Below, piece after piece: positions 8,549-16,049 of a stretch of 64,000 nt of DNA. The stretch is from positions 5,912,501-5,976,500 of the forward strand of contig NZ_CP093280.1 of the NCBI RefSeq assembly GCF_026651855.1. The letters run 5' to 3'. Both the position numbers and the translations under genes were made by a program. Source of the stretch: Pseudomonas silvicola. Its GTDB lineage: Bacteria > Pseudomonadota > Gammaproteobacteria > Pseudomonadales > Pseudomonadaceae. The notes beneath the pieces were generated by a model, which was not told where the DNA came from, ran no database searches, and worked only from the letters and a program-made list of their open reading frames with translations. The stretch's first letter is position 1. Each line of letters begins with the position of its first letter.

Positions 8549-8602
8549 CGAAGGGTCCCCCGGTGGCTTGCCAAGCTGCGCGAGCCACCCGGAGACCCTT
8601 CG
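8549..8602 (+). other. Long hairpin in the topB-methyltransferase gap
   Basis: CGAAGGGTC (8549-8557) pairs perfectly with 8594-8602, and inside it GGTGGCT (8562-8568) pairs with 8583-8589. The 519-bp gap (8349-8867) has no gene I can support. A second hairpin lies nearer the methyltransferase start. Confidence 0.5.
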
Positions 8603-8782
8603 TGGTCAGCGGTATTCGGTGCCGGTGCCCGCCGGCGCAAAAACGGGCTCCCTTTGTGCGCGGATGTGCGCCAGACGATGCCGGCGCGAACCACGACATG
8701 CGCCGGGTGTGATTGCTGATGAGCAGACGGTTCTAGCGACGACCGGGCCTGCACCAGCCCACGGGTGGTTCTGTCCTTCCGA

Positions 8783-8806
8783 GCCGAAGGCCGCAGGGCC
8801 TTCGGC
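8783..8806 (+). terminator. Terminator-like leader hairpin before the methyltransferase
   Basis: A 10-bp perfect stem (GCCGAAGGCC / GGCCTTCGGC) with a 4-nt GCAG loop, followed by GCCTTTCTCC. It lies 61 bp upstream of the start codon at 8868. This is the first of a series of such hairpins placed before genes in this block. Confidence 0.55.
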
Positions 8807-8867
8807 GCCTTTCTCCTGCCTATCAACGTCCCGGCCCGCCCCGGGCCACACGAACAGGAGACCCGAC

Positions 8868-10478
8868 ATGAACCCGCAACCTTGCACCCTTCGCGGTGCA
8901 CCCCAGGCCGCGCCACTGCTGTACGGCAGCGTGTGCAGCGGCATCGAGGCCGTGAGCCTCGCATGGCAACCCCTCGGCCTCAAAGCCGCGTGGTTCGCCG
9001 AGATCGAGCCGTTCCCGAGCGCCGTGCTCGCCCACCGTTACCCCCATGTGCCCAACCTGGGCGACATGACCGCGATCGCCCGTCAGGTGCGCGCCGGCAC
9101 CGTGCCGGCGCCCGACATCCTGGTCGGCGGCACGCCGTGCCAGTCGTTCAGCGTTGCCGGCGCGCGCCAGGGGCTGAACGACCCGCGCGGCGCCTTGACC
9201 CTTGCCTATGTGGAGCTTGCAAATGACATCGACCAAACCCGCCACCAAGACCGCCGCCCGCCGGCAACGCTCGTCTGGGAAAACGTCCCCGGCGTCCTCA
9301 ACGACCGCAGCAATACCTTCGGGCATTTCCTGGGAGCACTGGCCGGAGAAAGCCGTGCGCTCCAGCCGCCAGGGGAAAAATGGGCGCACGCTGGTTGTGT
9401 GTCTGGACCCCGCCGCCGCATCGCCTGGCGCGTGCTCGACGCTCAATATTTCGGTGTCGCCCAACGCCGCAAGCGCGTGTTTCTTGTGGCATGTGGTGGT
9501 GATGACCTCGATCCCTCCGAAGTACTTTTTGAGCGCACAGGCCTGCGCGGGGATTCTTCTGCGGGCCGTGCGCCGTGGCAAGAAGCTGCCCGCGCTGCTG
9601 GACCGGGTGCTGCAGCAGCAGGCGGATACGCAGGATTCGCTGGACTGAACCAGCCCTACGGCAAGGTCACGACGACGTTCGGATTCAGCGGCGGCATTGG
9701 CCCCGTCGATGTTGCGGCATGCCTGATGGCCGCGGGTCCCAAGCACGACATCCGCACCGAGACGTTCATGGTGCAGTCCATCGCCGGCAGCATCGCCCAC
9801 ACCCTCGACACCGCCAACAACGGCAAGGGCAGCAGCGAGGACGGTACGGGAAAGGGCGTGCCGATCATCGCCTTCACCGCCCAGGGCAGCGGCGCGGACG
9901 CCACGATCGACCTGACGCCGACGCTGCGTGCCGGCGGGCATCGCAACAGCCATGAGAACGCAGGCGTCGTGCCCGCCATCGCCTTCGCGCAGAACAACCG
10001 CGGCGAAGTGCGCTTCGAGTCGGGCCATGGACAGGTGTCTTGCACCGTCCTGTCCAACGGCAAGCCGGGCTACGGTGTGCCGATGGTGGCCTGCGTTGCC
10101 CTGCGGGGACGGACGCAGGGTCTTGCCGCCGAACTGGGCGGAAGCGTTGCGGCGGCGTTGCGTACCAGCGGCGGCGGCGGCGCAGACAAGCCCCATGTCC
10201 TGGCCCCCGACTTCGAGGCACATTTCCGCTACGACTGGAATGAATCCGGTGCAGCGGACTGGTCGCAATGGCGGGTGCGGCGGCTGATGCCCATGGAGTG
10301 CGAGCGGCTGCAGGGCATGCCCGACGACTACACGCTGATCCCCTATCGCGGCAAGCCTGCCGCAGACGCTCCGCGCTACAAGGCGATTGGCAACTCCATG
10401 GCCGTCCCGTGCATGGTTTGGCTGGGCAACCGGCTGGTGCAGTGCCTGCACAAGACGGATTCGACCGCTTCGGATTGA
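8868..10478 (+). CDS. DNA (cytosine-5) methyltransferase
   Basis: A 536-residue C5 methyltransferase. Motif I is YGSVCSGIEAVSLAW (about 19-33), motif IV with the catalytic cysteine is GGTPCQSFSVAG (Cys91), motif VI is WENVPGVL, motif VIII is RRRIAWRVLDAQYFGVAQRRKR, and motif X is YKAIGNSMAVP near the end. A Gly/Ala-rich stretch of about 200 residues (roughly 240-440) separates motifs VIII and IX and probably holds the target recognition region. No restriction enzyme gene is next to it, so it is probably a solitary methylase that protects the element from host restriction. The start at 8868 follows AGGAGACC. Confidence 0.88.
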   Translation: MNPQPCTLRGAPQAAPLLYGSVCSGIEAVSLAWQPLGLKAAWFAEIEPFPSAVLAHRYPHVPNLGDMTAIARQVRAGTVPAPDILVGGTPCQSFSVAGARQGLNDPRGALTLAYVELANDIDQTRHQDRRPPATLVWENVPGVLNDRSNTFGHFLGALAGESRALQPPGEKWAHAGCVSGPRRRIAWRVLDAQYFGVAQRRKRVFLVACGGDDLDPSEVLFERTGLRGDSSAGRAPWQEAARAAGPGAAAAGGYAGFAGLNQPYGKVTTTFGFSGGIGPVDVAACLMAAGPKHDIRTETFMVQSIAGSIAHTLDTANNGKGSSEDGTGKGVPIIAFTAQGSGADATIDLTPTLRAGGHRNSHENAGVVPAIAFAQNNRGEVRFESGHGQVSCTVLSNGKPGYGVPMVACVALRGRTQGLAAELGGSVAAALRTSGGGGADKPHVLAPDFEAHFRYDWNESGAADWSQWRVRRLMPMECERLQGMPDDYTLIPYRGKPAADAPRYKAIGNSMAVPCMVWLGNRLVQCLHKTDSTASD

Positions 10479-10519
10479 TCGACGACGCAGCCTGCCGGCC
10501 GCGCCATTTTCCCCCTGCA

Positions 10520-10645
10520 TTGCCGATGTATCGGCAGCAGCCCGCATCCAGGGTGTCAAGGCTGCCGTGGGTTCCGCCCACGCCACCCACCAGTTCGCTT
10601 CGGCATCTCACCGGCGAACGCTGCCCACCGGGGTATCGATGCCTC
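10520..10645 (+). ncRNA. Structured leader RNA, copy A
   Basis: Ordered stems: GCCGAT/ATCGGC (10522-10535), GCAGCC/GGCTGC (10537-10565), CGTGGG/CCCACG (10566-10582) and GTTCGC/GCGAAC (10593-10619). GGCATC (10602-10607) in the fourth loop can pair with GATGCC (10638-10643), forming a pseudoknot. A further hairpin (ACGGGA/TCCCGT) follows before the broken gene at 10722. It shares layout with copies B, D and E. I recall published radC and DUF3577 RNA motifs in such elements; a match is likely but untested. Confidence 0.65.
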
Positions 10646-10721
10646 CTTTCTCCAACCCACGGGATGGTCGCCACGTCCCGTCAGGGGCATGTCGCCACCC
10701 GGTCGATTTCAGGACTTCCCA

Positions 10722-11294
10722 TGGACACCATCACCAAGCAAGACCGCATCACGCTGAAGAACCTCAAGGTCGCCGACTTCGCCAGCGAGGAAACGCTGTG
10801 CTTCACCGCGACCATCGTGTTCGACGGCACTCCCATCGCCGAGGCCCGCAACGACGGGCATGGCGGCTAGACATTCCTCCGCGCGCTCAATGGCAAGACG
10901 ACGCTGCTGGCTCAGGCCGAAGCCTTTGCCAAGGGCTTGCCGCCTGCGCCGCTCGATCTAGGCCAGGAGGGTGAAGACCCTCATTACATCGACATGACGC
11001 TCGACTTCCTGGTCGATGAACTGGCCGATGCCATGCACGCGGAGCGCAAGGTGCGAGCCGCCTTCAACCGCGACATCGGCAACAAGGTGCTGTTCATAAA
11101 GGACGGCAAACTGCTGTTCATCAAAGGCATCAAGCTCAAGGCGCATCAAGCTCAAGGCTATCGCCGACCGCAAGGCGTACTTCGCTTCGCTGCGCACCAG
11201 GCAGGCCCAGCCCATCGTCATCCTCGCCGAGCTTCCGCCCGAGCGGGCATTCGACCTGTGGAAGCAGCATGTCCTGGGCGACCAGCCCGATTGA
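10722..11294 (+). pseudogene. Conserved ICE hypothetical gene, broken twice
   Basis: The reading frame starts MDTITKQDRITLKNLKVADF and stops at an in-frame TAG (10868-10870), but the same frame continues sensibly with FLRALNGKTTLLAQAEAF and FLVDELADAMHAERKVRAAFNR. A tandem duplication of 16 bp (11127-11142 and 11143-11158, unit GCATCAAGCTCAAGGC) then shifts the frame. Removing one copy restores GIKLKAIADRKAYFASL and a tail ending FDLWKQHVLGDQPD with stop at 11294. The intact form would be about 185 residues, of unknown function. It follows structured leader copy A. Confidence 0.75.
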
Positions 11295-11319
11295 CCCAGC
11301 GCCACCGCACCCTCCTGAC

Positions 11320-11350
11320 AGCCCCGTACTCGATGCGGGGCTTTTCTTTT
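11320..11350 (+). terminator. Rho-independent terminator
   Basis: Stem AGCCCCG (11320-11326) pairs with CGGGGCT (11336-11342) and is followed by TTTCTTTT. It lies 26 bp after the stop of the broken gene. Confidence 0.8.
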
Positions 11351-11429
11351 CCGGTGTTCATCAATCGGGGCTGGGCCGAATGCCGTTTTCCAACTGACGC
11401 GACGCAGCCCTCGCACGAAGCTGCCTGCA

Positions 11430-11558
11430 TGTTCGCTGATTCGTCAGCACATGCCAGCAGCCAGGGTTCCAGGCTGCCGCGGGTCTCTCCCGCGTCACCC
11501 ACCAGTCCGCATCGCATCAATTCTGCGGATGAGCGTCCCCGTGACGCTGATGCTTTTT
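11430..11558 (+). ncRNA. Structured leader RNA, copy B
   Basis: Stems in order: GCTGA/TCAGC (11435-11448), GCAGCC/GGCTGC (11457-11477), CGCGGG/CCCGCG (11478-11494), TCCGCA/TGCGGA (11506-11529) and GCGTC/GACGC (11533-11547). GCATCA (11514-11519) in the fourth loop pairs with TGATGC (11548-11553). This is a compensated variant of the GCATCC/GGATGC pair in copies D and E. CACATGCC links stems 1 and 2, as in C-E. It precedes the frameshifted gene at 11625. Confidence 0.7.
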
Positions 11559-11624
11559 ATCAACCGCGTGCGGGAGCTGCCATCCCGTGAGGGACAAGGC
11601 CCCGCTTTTCCAAGGAGCCCGTCC

Positions 11625-11836
11625 ATGTCCCAGCAAGCCTCTTTCGGCCAGTTGGCCCTGACCTACTGCGGCAAGTTCCTGCCGCTCGATGTCTTGCAAA
11701 GCGCCGCCGGCCACTACATCGCACGCGCGATACCGAAGGTCCCGTTTCGCGGGAATCCCGCGAGTACTTCCGCAGCTATGCCGCGGCTCAACGCGCCCTC
11801 GAAAGAGGCGGCTGGTCCCAGCTCGCCATTCCCTGA
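11625..11836 (+). pseudogene. Small ICE gene with a 1-bp deletion
   Basis: Starts MSQQASFGQLALTYCGKFLPLDV with AAGGAG upstream. After about residue 33 the sensible reading moves one frame and continues RDTEGPVSRESREYFRSYAAAQRALERGG to a stop at 11834-11836. Restoring one G near 11723 (ATCGGCACG instead of ATCGCACG) joins the two halves into a 70-residue protein. Without repair the frame runs on as unrelated sequence into the next gene's leader. Function of the intact family is unknown to me. Confidence 0.65.
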
Positions 11837-11857
11837 TCCAACTGGAGAAATCACGTC

Positions 11858-12250
11858 ATGAACCAGCTACTGCCGCGGGAAGTCGTCGATCAGATCATGC
11901 GGGAAGAGCAGCATTTCGCTGCCGCGCCCCAAGCCTTCTTCGAGGCCTGGAAGCGCGGTGTCGAGATTGCTGGTCCCGAGTGGTTCGGCGACGGCACCCG
12001 TGAAGGCCTGAACCAGGCCAACACCAAGTGGGATTTGCGTCCCGACATGCTGCGGCTCAACGATGCCCTCGGCGTCCTGAGCAGCGGTGAACGCATGTTC
12101 CTGTCCGCCATGGTCAGCTTCTACAACGCGCGCGAGGGCGGTGCCATGCTCAAGCGCTGCCGCTTCCACGGGCTGTCGGACTTCGACGGTCTCGATCTGG
12201 AACGCCGCAAGGTCATCGCCGACCTGCTGGTGAACTACAGCGGTTGGTGA
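11858..12250 (+). CDS. Conserved ICE hypothetical protein, 130 aa
   Basis: An acidic, helical 130-residue protein beginning MNQLLPREVVDQIMREEQHF with GGAGAAA upstream. It contains LSSGERMFLSAMVSFYN near residue 74. No signal, membrane segment or known catalytic motif is visible. It lies 21 bp after the broken 11625 gene, probably on the same transcript, and a strong terminator follows. I recognise it only as an accessory gene typical of this block; no function is offered. Confidence 0.7.
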   Translation: MNQLLPREVVDQIMREEQHFAAAPQAFFEAWKRGVEIAGPEWFGDGTREGLNQANTKWDLRPDMLRLNDALGVLSSGERMFLSAMVSFYNAREGGAMLKRCRFHGLSDFDGLDLERRKVIADLLVNYSGW

Positions 12251-12289
12251 GCCGGTCTCCGGCACGCCACTGTCCTCCCGATCCCCCGT

Positions 12290-12330
12290 GAGGGACATGC
12301 GCCCATAAGGCCATGTCCCTCAATTTTTCT
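12290..12330 (+). terminator. Rho-independent terminator
   Basis: A perfect 10-bp stem GAGGGACATG (12290-12299) with CATGTCCCTC (12312-12321), 12-nt loop, then AATTTTTCTTCC. It ends the 11625-12250 unit. Confidence 0.85.
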
Positions 12331-12391
12331 TCCCCATCGCCCGATGCCAACGGCATTGGGCTATTCCCCGCGGATGCCATCGTCCGCATGG

Positions 12392-12425
12392 GCTGGCTCC
12401 GCTCACTTCCCCGAAAGGAGCCAGC
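12392..12425 (+). promoter_or_regulatory. Hairpin covering the ribosome site of the next gene
   Basis: GCTGGCTCC (12392-12400) pairs perfectly with GGAGCCAGC (12417-12425). The right arm contains the Shine-Dalgarno AAAGGAG and ends on the base before the ATG at 12426. In the folded state translation would be blocked, so expression of the 12426 gene may depend on opening this hairpin. Confidence 0.6.
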
Positions 12426-13112
12426 ATGGCAAACAACTACTACGAAGGCACGGGCGTTCTCGTGCTCGACCGCGTTACTCCCGTCATCCAGGCACTGTTC
12501 GGCGCCTTCAGGCTGGACGAGCACCATCCCGGCAATGGGCAGGCCTACATCGCCCAGATCGCCGAGACCAATGATCCACGCTGGACAGATGTGCTGGACG
12601 ATCTGGAGAACCTGGCCACACACCTCGGCATCCCCATGCCCGACGACGAAGAGTTGTCGATTCCGCCTCTGCTTGAACGGCTGGCCGCGCACTTCCGTGC
12701 TGACCAGGACCGGGAGCTGGAGAACCTGATCGAGCACCACCAATTCGAGGACAGCGCCGACCTGGAAGCCCTGCTTCTGATCGCTACCCGCTTCGATGAC
12801 GGCCATAACCTGACCGCCATCCAGTTTGAGGGCTGCTGGTATTGCAGCAAGCCAAGGCTATTCGAGTTCGGCGGCAACGGCTGCTACCTGAGCCGCGAGG
12901 TCCAGGTCTTCAGAACGTCCTCGCAGGCGCTTCAACTCGGCGATCAACTGCGCAACACCATCCTGGCCGCCGACATCGATGAGGCCTCAGCGTTGATCGC
13001 GCTGGAGGCCGCCAACCTGCTTGCCGGCATCACCGATGAGCAATTTCGCCTAAATGTGCGCCATCGCATCGCCGAACGGCTGGTTCAGACGCCAACGATC
13101 AGCGCCGACTGA
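12426..13112 (+). CDS. Conserved ICE hypothetical protein, 228 aa
   Basis: A 228-residue acidic protein starting MANNYYEGTGVLVLDRVTPVI. Segments such as FEGCWYCSKPRLFEFGGNGCYLSREV (about 138-163) are well ordered and carry four cysteines, but not in a clear zinc-ribbon spacing. No membrane segment or signal is visible. The start is fixed by AAAGGAG at 12414-12420, which is buried in a hairpin. It belongs to the accessory block of single-gene units; the function is unknown. Confidence 0.7.
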   Translation: MANNYYEGTGVLVLDRVTPVIQALFGAFRLDEHHPGNGQAYIAQIAETNDPRWTDVLDDLENLATHLGIPMPDDEELSIPPLLERLAAHFRADQDRELENLIEHHQFEDSADLEALLLIATRFDDGHNLTAIQFEGCWYCSKPRLFEFGGNGCYLSREVQVFRTSSQALQLGDQLRNTILAADIDEASALIALEAANLLAGITDEQFRLNVRHRIAERLVQTPTISAD

Positions 13113-13192
13113 CGCATTTTCCACTTTCAACCCACCGGGTCCAATTCCCTGTGGCGGGGATTAGCCCCATTATTCAAATCTGGAGAGTTCCC

Positions 13193-13929
13193 ATGTCCCA
13201 GAAACCCAATCCCTTTCTCCGCGGCTACTGGAATCTGAAAATCGTCCGCACGCTGTGCATCGGCTACGACGACGAAAGCCCGCATGTCTGGCGAATCATC
13301 CACGCGAGTCAAAGCACTTTTCCCACGAGGAACTGATTTCATCCTCGTGCATCGTCACCAGCGATTTCGCCGTGGTCAGGAATGGTCCCGAACCCGTGAG
13401 TGCCGAGGTGCTGGCCGAATGCGATACCGCAGAAGGCGTCAGCGGCGAAGGCGTGGTGGGTGCAGTGGTCTACGCCATCCATGGCGACGACCTCGACGGC
13501 CGCCCGGTCCATGTCGGCGACACCTATTCAGCAGAGGCAGCGCAGGAAGTCGTGCAGCGCCTGAGTTTCGACACCAGCCACTACAGCCGGTGCTGGGAAA
13601 TCAGCAGCGCACACATCAGCGAGGAAACCGGCCAGTACCTCGCCAACCTGGCAGACCTCGCCACACCGGAGGCCTTTCTGTTCATCGTCTTCCGGGTTCC
13701 GTACAGCCCGGCGATCGGCGTCAAGCTGATCTCCACGCCCTGGACGGATAAGAACCTGGAGCAGCCCGAGGGCATCACCGCCGATCAGCTTCGGCAGGAG
13801 CACCAGAACAAGGGCATGCCGGACGATCTGGCGAACATCCTTGAACTGGCTGGCCAGGCCGATGTGCGCATCCTCATCCTCGACGCCGACGCACCCGCGC
13901 TGCCGGGCCTGCCGCTGGCCGAGTCCTAG
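13193..13929 (+). pseudogene. DUF5983-like ICE gene with a frameshift
   Basis: Starts MSQKPNPFLRGYWNLKIVRTL with GGAGAG upstream and ends prematurely at 13336 (…STFPTRN). The next frame carries on directly as FSHEELISSSCIVTSDFAVVRNGP and later RCWEISSAHISEETGQYLANL, which looks like a DUF5983 domain. One missing T in the run at about 13318-13321 (ACTTTTCCC for ACTTTTTCCC) explains the break. The repaired protein would be about 246 residues. Alternatively the downstream part could be made from an internal start, but no good ribosome site is visible. Confidence 0.6.
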
Positions 13930-13970
13930 CTGACGCGCGACGCGCCAGCCTTCCTCCTTTCCCTCCGATG

Positions 13971-14010
13971 CCAGCCCATCTCCCCGCCAGGGGCATGGCT
14001 GGTCTATTTT
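13971..14010 (+). terminator. Terminator-like leader hairpin
   Basis: Nested stems CCAGCC/GGCTGG (13971-13976 with 13997-14002) and CCCC/GGGG (13982-13985 with 13990-13993), followed by TCTATTTT. Only 15 bp separates the T tract from the next start codon at 14026. Confidence 0.65.
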
Positions 14011-14025
14011 CACTGGAGCAACCTC

Positions 14026-14304
14026 ATGTTCCCCAACCTCATCTCGCCCGCACCCGACTTCGAGCACCAGCTTGGAGCCTGCGTCAACGCCATGAGCCAG
14101 GACGACGCCATCGGCCAGATCCTGGTATTCGAGCGCACGAGCGGCACGCTGCACATGCGTCATATCGCCAGCGCCGATCTGGTGGACACCGACATTGACG
14201 ACTACGAAATGGTCGTGTTCGACGGTGGCAACACAAGCGGCGACACGTGGAAGCACGTGTTCTTCCCGCGTCAACGCGAACATTATTTCGTGTACGAAGC
14301 CTGA
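14026..14304 (+). CDS. Conserved ICE hypothetical protein, 92 aa
   Basis: A 92-residue acidic protein, MFPNLISPAPDFEHQLGACV to HVFFPRQREHYFVYEA, with TGGAGC upstream. Not recognised beyond being a small accessory gene of this ICE class. It is a single-gene unit bracketed by terminator-like hairpins at 13971-14010 and 14312-14334. Confidence 0.65.
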   Translation: MFPNLISPAPDFEHQLGACVNAMSQDDAIGQILVFERTSGTLHMRHIASADLVDTDIDDYEMVVFDGGNTSGDTWKHVFFPRQREHYFVYEA

Positions 14305-14311
14305 CCCACCC

Positions 14312-14334
14312 AGCCCCTTTCGAGGGGCTTTTTC
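14312..14334 (+). terminator. Rho-independent terminator
   Basis: AGCCCC (14312-14317) pairs with GGGGCT (14324-14329), followed by TTTTC. It lies 8 bp after the stop of the 92-residue gene. Confidence 0.85.
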
Positions 14335-14419
14335 TTGCCCGCAGCGCAGGAAAGCGGGTGTGGTGCGGTGCCGTTTCATGCGGGCGGGCCGCCCATTCCA
14401 GGGCCACGCTTATCCCCAT

Positions 14420-14572
14420 GTTCGTCGGTGTTGCCGACACATGCCCAGGCAGCCGAGACCTTCGAGGCTGCAAGTGCGGGAAACCGTGCTGGTCGTTTCT
14501 TCCTACGGACGTACCCGTCCATCCACGCCACCCACAAGGGACCTCTCCCTTGCGGGCGGGGAATCCCTTGTT
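14420..14572 (+). ncRNA. Structured leader RNA, copy C (divergent)
   Basis: Stem 1 GTCGG/CCGAC (14424-14438), linker ACACATGCC, and stem 2 GCAGCC/GGCTGC (14449-14471) match the other copies. The third region diverges. Downstream, CAAGGGA (14535-14541) can pair either with the near CCCTTG (14547-14552) or the far TCCCTTG (14564-14570), which is followed by TTTCTTCC. I could not place the pseudoknot found in A, B, D and E. Confidence 0.5.
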
Positions 14573-14592
14573 TCTTCCTCAAGGAGATTCCC

Positions 14593-15405
14593 ATGGACCT
14601 TTCCCTCATCAAGACCCTGATGCCTTCGCTTGTCGCAGGCCATGTGCCCCGCAACGTGCGGTCGTTCAAGTACCGCGTGTTCGACGATCAGCCGCAGTCC
14701 TCGACACTGGGCTTTGCCATCGATCCTCAGCCCTTCGACGGCAAGGTGGTCGCGGCCAACGACGACGCCATCGTCGTCAAGCTCAAGCCCAGCGAGTTCG
14801 CAGTGCTCGATCCCAACTTGGTCACCGCCGTTCCCAGCGAGGGCGCCAAGGTGCATGTCCAGCCCTACGCACGGCGCCGTTTCGACGGCCTGCGCGCGGA
14901 CACGCCGGAAGAGCGCACCGAGTACACGTCGGATGGGAAACCCTACACCATCAAGACGCACATCCTTGGTTCCGCACCGGCCAAGCTGCCCATCCCCGAG
15001 CCGCAATGCATGGAACTGGGCCAGCTCATCCAGCAGTTGGAGGAAATGCCGGCGCCCGACGGGTTCCGGCGCATCACCCACATGCTGGTCGATGCGGGCG
15101 CCCGCGACTTCACCTGGGTCGATCCCAAGCCGTCCAAGATCATCGAAACGCCTCCGGCGATCAACTTCACGGTCTCGACCGCGAAGTTCGAGGGCCAGGT
15201 GACGATCCTCTACGACCGTGGTGGCGACACCTACGTGGTGGAGCTGCGTCGCGACGGCGAACTGGTCGATCGGCATGACGAGGTGTATTTCGACATGCTC
15301 GGCGAAGTTCTGGCGCGGCTCATCGACGACGGGCGCTGGCGCCTGATCAACGTGAGCGTGATCGACGCGAAGGCGACCCGCCAGCGCCAGGCCGTCCCGG
15401 CATGA
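14593..15405 (+). CDS. Conserved ICE hypothetical protein, 270 aa
   Basis: A 270-residue protein beginning MDLSLIKTLMPSLVAGHVP with AAGGAGA upstream. The N-terminal half (FDGKVVAANDDAIVVKLKPSEFAVLD) looks beta-rich; the C-terminal half (FEGQVTILYDRGGDTYVVELRRDGELVDR) also suggests small beta domains. No catalytic motif is recognised. It follows leader copy C. Function unknown; broadly conserved in the accessory block of this ICE class. Confidence 0.7.
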   Translation: MDLSLIKTLMPSLVAGHVPRNVRSFKYRVFDDQPQSSTLGFAIDPQPFDGKVVAANDDAIVVKLKPSEFAVLDPNLVTAVPSEGAKVHVQPYARRRFDGLRADTPEERTEYTSDGKPYTIKTHILGSAPAKLPIPEPQCMELGQLIQQLEEMPAPDGFRRITHMLVDAGARDFTWVDPKPSKIIETPPAINFTVSTAKFEGQVTILYDRGGDTYVVELRRDGELVDRHDEVYFDMLGEVLARLIDDGRWRLINVSVIDAKATRQRQAVPA

Positions 15406-15490
15406 CGCCTCGCAACGAAGCCAGGCGGCTCCACGGCTGACCCGAGGCCCCAGCCCCGGCGTTTCAACCCGTCCAGCCGCGTGCCCCACA

Positions 15491-15526
15491 GGCTCTCCAT
15501 CCATCCGGGTGGAGGGCCTTTTCTCT
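15491..15526 (+). terminator. Terminator-like leader hairpin
   Basis: GGCTCTCCA (15491-15499) pairs with TGGAGGGCC (15510-15518) with one U-G pair, followed by TTTTCTC. It is 24 bp before the start at 15550. Confidence 0.7.
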
Positions 15527-15549
15527 ATTCCATCCAGGAGATTTCATCC

Positions 15550-15903
15550 ATGTCACTGCGATTCAAAGGCTCCGACCTGCGCCCCGTACTAACCGAAGCG
15601 ATCGCCAACCAGTGCCGCGCCGTCCTGGTCAAGGACCACGGCGTGTACTTCCTCGCCGAGCGCGGGGAGCGCCGCCCGGACGGACGTCAGAAGCTGCTGG
15701 CCTACGCGGTCGGCTGCAACCCGGACACCGACCCGTTCGATGACTGGTGGCACCTCGCCCAACGCGAGCTGGGTGGCGACGACTTTGCCAAGTACTTCGA
15801 CCCGAAGGACGGCGTATTCGCTCGCATCCTGCACAGCGCGGACGATCTGATGCTATCGGCCACCGCCACGCACCTGTCGTTGCGGGTCGTGCCTCCCACG
15901 TAG
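15550..15903 (+). CDS. DUF3085 domain protein
   Basis: A 117-residue protein recognised as DUF3085: MSLRFKGSDLRPVLTEAIAN, then LVKDHGVYFLAERG, GCNPDTDPFDDWWHLAQRELGGDDF. Cytoplasmic, no motif for catalysis. It starts at 15550 with AGGAGA upstream and is a single-gene unit between two terminator-like hairpins. The family is common on plasmids and ICEs; its function is not known. Confidence 0.8.
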   Translation: MSLRFKGSDLRPVLTEAIANQCRAVLVKDHGVYFLAERGERRPDGRQKLLAYAVGCNPDTDPFDDWWHLAQRELGGDDFAKYFDPKDGVFARILHSADDLMLSATATHLSLRVVPPT

Positions 15904-15924
15904 GCCGCCGCTCGTCTTTCGCAG

Positions 15925-15951
15925 CCCCCGCACCCCGGGGGACTTCTTTTC
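15925..15951 (+). terminator. Rho-independent terminator
   Basis: CCCCCG (15925-15930) pairs with CGGGGG (15936-15941), followed by ACTTCTTTTCTC. Confidence 0.75.
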
Positions 15952-16049
15952 TCTGCACCGCGGCCATCTCCGCGCGTGCGCGCTCGTCTCCAGCCGCCAA
16001 GGCCTGCCTCGTCGGCTTGTTTGGCCGATATGCCAACGGAGACAACCCC

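Noticed and set aside
8349..8867. ORFs inside the topB-methyltransferase gap, such as one starting at 8568.
   Set aside because: The methyltransferase homology begins only at 8868 and the gap is dominated by hairpins; the upstream reading has no conserved features.
8823..10586. A 587-codon open frame on the minus strand opposite the methyltransferase.
   Set aside because: It has no family resemblance; the plus strand carries all C5-methyltransferase motifs. Long antisense frames are expected in GC-rich genes. The same applies to large antisense frames at 864-1994, 20313-22082 and 47774-49846.
16013..16026. CGGCTTGTTTGGCC before the XF1762 gene resembles the operon-head motif.
   Set aside because: It lies only 24 bp before the start and is part of a small hairpin (TCGGC/GCCGA), so it does not fit the 56-72 bp group.
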